Of a stretch of DNA of 8,401 nt, positions 5,349-8,401 are shown piece by piece (position 1 is the stretch's first letter; every line of letters starts with the position of its first letter). Origin of the DNA: Anderseniella sp. (GTDB lineage Bacteria > Pseudomonadota > Alphaproteobacteria > Rhizobiales > Aestuariivirgaceae). The stretch spans positions 1-8,401 of the forward strand of contig JABDRA010000292.1 in assembly GCA_013041995.1 (NCBI GenBank), in the 5' to 3' direction. The translations under genes were made by a program, and so were the position numbers. Below the pieces are notes generated by a model that worked only from the letters and a program-made list of their open reading frames with translations, made no database searches and was not told where the DNA came from.

Positions 5349-6833
5349 ATGTTTTCAATCGCCACGCTGCGGCGCGAATGGTTGTCTAATCCGCGCGGCG
5401 ATATTCTTGCCGGCATCGTTGTGGCCCTTGCGCTGATACCGGAAGCGATCGGTTTCTCGATTATTGCCGGTGTCGACCCCAAAGTCGGCCTTTATGCGTC
5501 GTTTTCGATCGCTGTTATCGCAGCGCTGGTGGGCGGGCGGCCAGGCATGATCTCAGCTGCCACGGCTGCAATTGCCGTACTGGTGGTGCCGCTGATCCGG
5601 GATCACGGTGTCGAGTACCTGTTTGCTGCAACAATTCTTATGGGTGTGCTGCAGGTGCTCGCCGGGTTCGCGCGGCTTGATCTGTTGATGCAGTATGTCT
5701 CCACATCAGTGGTGACAGGCTTCGTCAATGCGTTGGCCATTCTGATTTTCATTGCCCAGTTGCCGCAACTCGTCAATGTGACCTGGGTGACCTATGCGAT
5801 GGTGGCAGCAGGTCTTGCCATCATCTACCTGCTGCCGCGTCTCACCAAGGTGGTGCCGTCGCCCCTGGTGGCCATCGTGGTGCTGACCGTTGTCTCGATT
5901 TATGGCGGGCTTGGCGTCAACACTGTGGGTGATATGGGCCAGCTTCCTTCAAGCATTCCGTACCTGCTGATCCCGGACGTGCCGCTGACACTGGAAACGC
6001 TTCGCATCATTTTTCCGTATTCCGTGACCATGGCGATTGTCGGGCTGCTTGAATCGATGATGACAGCCCATATTGTCGATGAGCTGACCGACACACCAAG
6101 CAACAAGCGCCGCGAGTGCAAAGGGCAGGGCATCGCCAATTTTGCCACCGGATTTCTCGGTGGTATGGGCGGGTGCGCCATGATCGGCCAGTCGGTCATC
6201 AACGTAAAATCCGGAGGCAGTACCCGGTTGTCCACCTTCGTGGCCGGCAGCTTCCTGTTGTTTCTGATTGTTGTCCTGGGGCCATTGGTCAGCCAGATCC
6301 CGATGCCGTCTCTGGTCGCGGTGATGATAATGGTGTCCATCGGCACGTTCAGCTGGAAATCCATCAGAAACCTGAAAACCCATCCGTGGCAGTCATCGGT
6401 GGTCATGGTGGTGACGGTCGTTGTCGTCGTGTGGACACATGACCTGGCGCAAGGGGTGCTGGCCGGAGTTGTGCTGAGCGGACTGTTCTTTGCCAGCAAA
6501 GTCAAAAGCCTGTTTAACGTTACCTCAAACCTGTCTGCTGACGGTGCCTGCCGCACATACCGGTTTTCCGGGCAGGTGTTCTTTGCCTCTACGGAATTGT
6601 TTACAGATGCGTTTGACTTTAAGGAAGTGCTGGACCGGGTGGTTATCGATATGTCAGATGCTCATTTCTGGGATATTTCTGCCGTTGCCATTCTGGATCA
6701 AGCGGTCTTGAAGTTCCGCCGTGAGGGGACTTCGGTTGAGGTTGTGGGGATGAATGAGCCAAGTGCCAATATGGTCGGGCGATTTGCCACCCATGACGCG
6801 GCCGACGAAACCCAGCGGCCTGCTGGTCACTGA
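5349..6833 (+). CDS. SulP family inorganic anion transporter with C-terminal STAS domain
   Basis: This is a 494-residue polytopic inner-membrane protein. The SulP signature near the N-terminus is present (ALALIPEAIGFSIIAGVDP, about 26-44, then KVGLYASF). The conserved core follows: GLLESMMTAHIVDELTDT (232-249), RREC, then GQGIANFATGFLGGMGGCAM (259-278) and IGQSVIN (279-285). A cytoplasmic STAS domain (about 395-480) contains VVIDMSDAHFWDISAVAILD, the usual D-x-S / D-x-SA core. The family carries sulfate, bicarbonate, chloride or dicarboxylates; sequence alone does not choose among them. The start at ATG 5349 is taken because it begins the family-like MFSIATLRREWLSNPRGD, with AGG 8 bases upstream; the frame is open upstream to a TTG at 5217, but those 44 residues look non-coding. 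It is on the short side for SulP because the STAS linker is compact. The downstream UspA gene begins 15 bases after the stop, suggesting an operon. Confidence 0.93.
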   Translation: MFSIATLRREWLSNPRGDILAGIVVALALIPEAIGFSIIAGVDPKVGLYASFSIAVIAALVGGRPGMISAATAAIAVLVVPLIRDHGVEYLFAATILMGVLQVLAGFARLDLLMQYVSTSVVTGFVNALAILIFIAQLPQLVNVTWVTYAMVAAGLAIIYLLPRLTKVVPSPLVAIVVLTVVSIYGGLGVNTVGDMGQLPSSIPYLLIPDVPLTLETLRIIFPYSVTMAIVGLLESMMTAHIVDELTDTPSNKRRECKGQGIANFATGFLGGMGGCAMIGQSVINVKSGGSTRLSTFVAGSFLLFLIVVLGPLVSQIPMPSLVAVMIMVSIGTFSWKSIRNLKTHPWQSSVVMVVTVVVVVWTHDLAQGVLAGVVLSGLFFASKVKSLFNVTSNLSADGACRTYRFSGQVFFASTELFTDAFDFKEVLDRVVIDMSDAHFWDISAVAILDQAVLKFRREGTSVEVVGMNEPSANMVGRFATHDAADETQRPAGH

Positions 6834-6848
6834 TTGGAAAGATCGACC

Positions 6849-7703
6849 ATGAAGCGCATTCTTGCCTGTATTGACGCATCCTCCTACGCCTCCAGCGTAT
6901 GCGAACTGGCCGCGTGGGCAGCGACGCGCCTTTCAGCCAGTGTGGAGCTGTTGCATGTTGTCCAGCGCAAGGACGCGGTTGCTGCGCGCAAGGATCTCAC
7001 CGGCGCCATCGGGCTTGGCGTCAAGAGCGAGTTGCTGGAGGAACTGACGCAGATCGATGAGGCAGAGGGCAAGCTTGCCATCTCTGATGGCCGCGTGTTG
7101 CTGGCGCAGGCGGAAAAGCTACTGGTCGCCGGTGGTGTTTCCGACGTGAACCGGCTGCACCGTCATGGCAGTATTGTTGATACCATCATCGAACGCGAAG
7201 CAGAAGCTGACCTTGTGGTTATCGGAAAGCGCGGGGCAACCAGCGAGTTCGACAGTGATCACATCGGATCAAGCATTGAGAGCGTTGTTCGCGCCAGCGT
7301 GAAGCCGGTCCTGATCGCATCGCGAAAAATTCAGCCGCCAAACATCATGATTGTCGCGCTCGACGGCAGTTCCGCGTCCCTGAAAGCTCTCGACTTCGTC
7401 ATTGCATCGCCGTTGTTCACCGGCATGCAGCTGCACCTGGTGGCGGCCGGACCCAAGGGAACTGCCGACAAATCCTGGTTCGTGAAGGCCTATTCAAAAG
7501 TCGTGGACCGGTCGCCGTCGTGCATTATCCATATTGCCGACGGTGCGCCGCAAAAGGTGCTTGGCGACTACATGTCGGCGCGGCGCGATGCGATCCTGGT
7601 GATGGGCGCTTATGGTCATTCCGCACTGCGAACCCTGATTTTTGGCAGTACCACGACAACCGTGCTTCGCACCGTGCGGGCACCTGTTCTTCTTGTTCGT
7701 TGA
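6849..7703 (+). CDS. Tandem-domain universal stress protein (UspA family)
   Basis: This is a 284-residue cytosolic protein made of two Usp domains. Domain 1 (about 1-158) starts MKRILACIDASS with D9 and carries GKRG (126-129) followed by GSS (140-142), a G-2x-G-10x-G version of the nucleotide motif. Domain 2 (about 164-284) has VALDGSS with D172 and a canonical ATP-type motif G-2x-G-9x-G-S/T: GAYGHSALRTLIFGST (253-268), ending in APVLLVR. The second domain is therefore predicted to bind ATP; the first has one extra residue in the loop, as is common in the N-terminal half of tandem Usp proteins. ATG 6849 is preferred over the TTG at 6834 because GGAAAG (6837-6842) sits in front of it. It follows the SulP gene by 15 bases, so co-transcription is likely and a role in adjusting transport to energy state or stress is a reasonable inference, not shown. 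Confidence 0.92.
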   Translation: MKRILACIDASSYASSVCELAAWAATRLSASVELLHVVQRKDAVAARKDLTGAIGLGVKSELLEELTQIDEAEGKLAISDGRVLLAQAEKLLVAGGVSDVNRLHRHGSIVDTIIEREAEADLVVIGKRGATSEFDSDHIGSSIESVVRASVKPVLIASRKIQPPNIMIVALDGSSASLKALDFVIASPLFTGMQLHLVAAGPKGTADKSWFVKAYSKVVDRSPSCIIHIADGAPQKVLGDYMSARRDAILVMGAYGHSALRTLIFGSTTTTVLRTVRAPVLLVR

Positions 7704-7719
7704 CTGACGGAAATCATGC

Positions 7720-7749
7720 TTGCTAACGGTATCTGAAATTCAGCATTAT
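7720..7749 (+). promoter_or_regulatory. Candidate promoter with embedded palindrome for the FAD oxidoreductase gene
   Basis: TTGCTA (7720-7725) and CATTAT (7744-7749) are each 4/6 matches to the -35 and -10 consensus, with an 18-base spacer. Directly abutting the -10 is CTGAAATTCAG (7733-7743), a palindrome around a single central A, where a repressor would block polymerase. Both signals are modest. Confidence 0.28.
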
Positions 7750-7781
7750 CCCTGCACTTGATAAACAGGCGAGGCAGTGGA

Positions 7782-8401
7782 ATGGCGCAGGCTTTGGAAA
7801 CTCCGGTTAACTCCAGTTACGACGTGGTGATTGTGGGTGGCGCCATGTATGGCTCATCGGTTTCCTGGTGGCTGGCCAATAATCCCGACTTTGACGGTTC
7901 CATTCTGGTCGTCGAGCGCGATCCTACCTACGAGGTCTGTTCCACATCACACACCAACAGCTGCATCCGCCAGCAATTCTCCAACGAGATCAATGTGCGC
8001 GTCTCGCAGTTCGGTGCCGAGTTCGTCAAGAATTTCCGTGAGTACATGGGCAATGATCCGCGCGTACCGCAGCCTCTGATCCACAGCTACGGCTACATGT
8101 ATATGGCAGGAAATGAAGAGTTTGCCGGCATCTTGAAGGAGACCCAGCAAATCCAGGCAGCCTGCGGAGCCGGTACCAAGCACATGACGCCGGACGAGAT
8201 CGCTGATGCGTATCCGTTCTACAATCTTGACGGCATTGTCGGCGCCAATCACAACCTTGTCGATGAGGGCTATTTTGACGGCGCAACCCTGTTTGACTGG
8301 TGGAAGCGGTCAGCGCGGGAAAAAGGCGCCGAATATATCGCCAATGAAGTCGTTGCCATGGCCAGGAACTCAGCCGGCACCCGGGTTGACAGCGTCACCC
8401 T
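7782..8401 (+). CDS. FAD-dependent oxidoreductase, DAO family, FOXRED1-like (partial, 3' end missing)
   Basis: The first 206 codons are present and the frame is still open at the window edge. A Rossmann FAD-binding strand-helix appears at residues 13-30 as YDVVIVGGAMYGSSVSWW; the usual GxGxxG is G-G-A-x-x-G-S-S, as in many members of the D-amino-acid oxidase/sarcosine oxidase superfamily. E45 at the end of ILVVERDPTY should bind the adenosine ribose. The following STSHTNSCIRQQFSNEINVR matches the hallmark ST-x-S-x3-IRQQFS-x2-N segment of FOXRED1-like proteins, and MTPDEIADAYPF and DEGYFD are also typical of the fold. Such enzymes oxidise C-N or C-O bonds of amino or hydroxy acids; the substrate cannot be told. 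ATG 7782 is supported by GAGG 8 bases upstream. It lies 78 bp after the UspA gene and probably has its own promoter. Confidence 0.9.
   Translation, partial: MAQALETPVNSSYDVVIVGGAMYGSSVSWWLANNPDFDGSILVVERDPTYEVCSTSHTNSCIRQQFSNEINVRVSQFGAEFVKNFREYMGNDPRVPQPLIHSYGYMYMAGNEEFAGILKETQQIQAACGAGTKHMTPDEIADAYPFYNLDGIVGANHNLVDEGYFDGATLFDWWKRSAREKGAEYIANEVVAMARNSAGTRVDSVT

Noticed and set aside
5900..6556. 218-codon minus-strand open frame opposite the SulP gene
   Set aside because: Low-complexity Thr/Pro/Ser-rich translation, fully antisense to a well-supported transporter.
1..8401. Signs of a defence island, CRISPR array, prophage or insertion sequence
   Set aside because: No repeat arrays, transposase or phage motifs, or effector-type domains were seen; nearly all coding space is accounted for by housekeeping or metabolic families.

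Overview
The window looks like chromosomal DNA from an alphaproteobacterium, most likely of the Hyphomicrobiales (Rhizobiales). Support comes from the moderately high GC content, the style of the housekeeping proteins, the divergent ispA/mtgA pair and an IspG with an alphaproteobacterial-type insertion. This is a reading from family resemblance, not from a database search. There are no RNA genes, CRISPR arrays, insertion sequences or phage genes, and no gene-free stretch exceeds about 170 bases.

Layout. Positions 1-133 hold the last 31 codons of a membrane protein that enters from the left (possibly a TRAP permease), then a small hairpin. Next come two minus-strand genes: a TerB-like protein that starts with TTG (134-628) and a two-cysteine Asp/Glu racemase superfamily enzyme of the EutA/maleate isomerase type (784-1575). 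A 159-bp divergent region with two small inverted repeats separates the latter from ispG on the plus strand (1735-2985). Convergent to ispG are a 68-residue secreted Tyr-rich protein (3152-3358) and ispA, farnesyl diphosphate synthase (3491-4378), both on the minus strand. Divergent from ispA is mtgA (4493-5200), with a long imperfect dyad between the two genes. A SulP anion transporter with a STAS domain (5349-6833) and a tandem universal stress protein (6849-7703) form a tight two-gene unit. A FOXRED1-like FAD-dependent oxidoreductase starts at 7782 and runs off the right edge.

How the genes fit together. IspG supplies the isoprenoid precursor HMBPP, IspA makes farnesyl diphosphate (the primer for undecaprenyl phosphate and quinone tails), and MtgA polymerises undecaprenyl-linked lipid II into glycan. 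These three form a loose isoprenoid-to-cell-wall neighbourhood, though on different strands. The SulP/UspA pair reads as anion transport linked to a nucleotide-sensing stress protein. The racemase-like enzyme and the FAD oxidoreductase look like accessory catabolic genes.

I do not see a convincing undescribed multi-gene system. The most follow-up-worthy items are the small secreted protein, the SulP-UspA pair with one canonical and one off-spacing nucleotide motif, the dyads upstream of sulP and between ispA and mtgA, and the unassigned substrate of the racemase-like enzyme.
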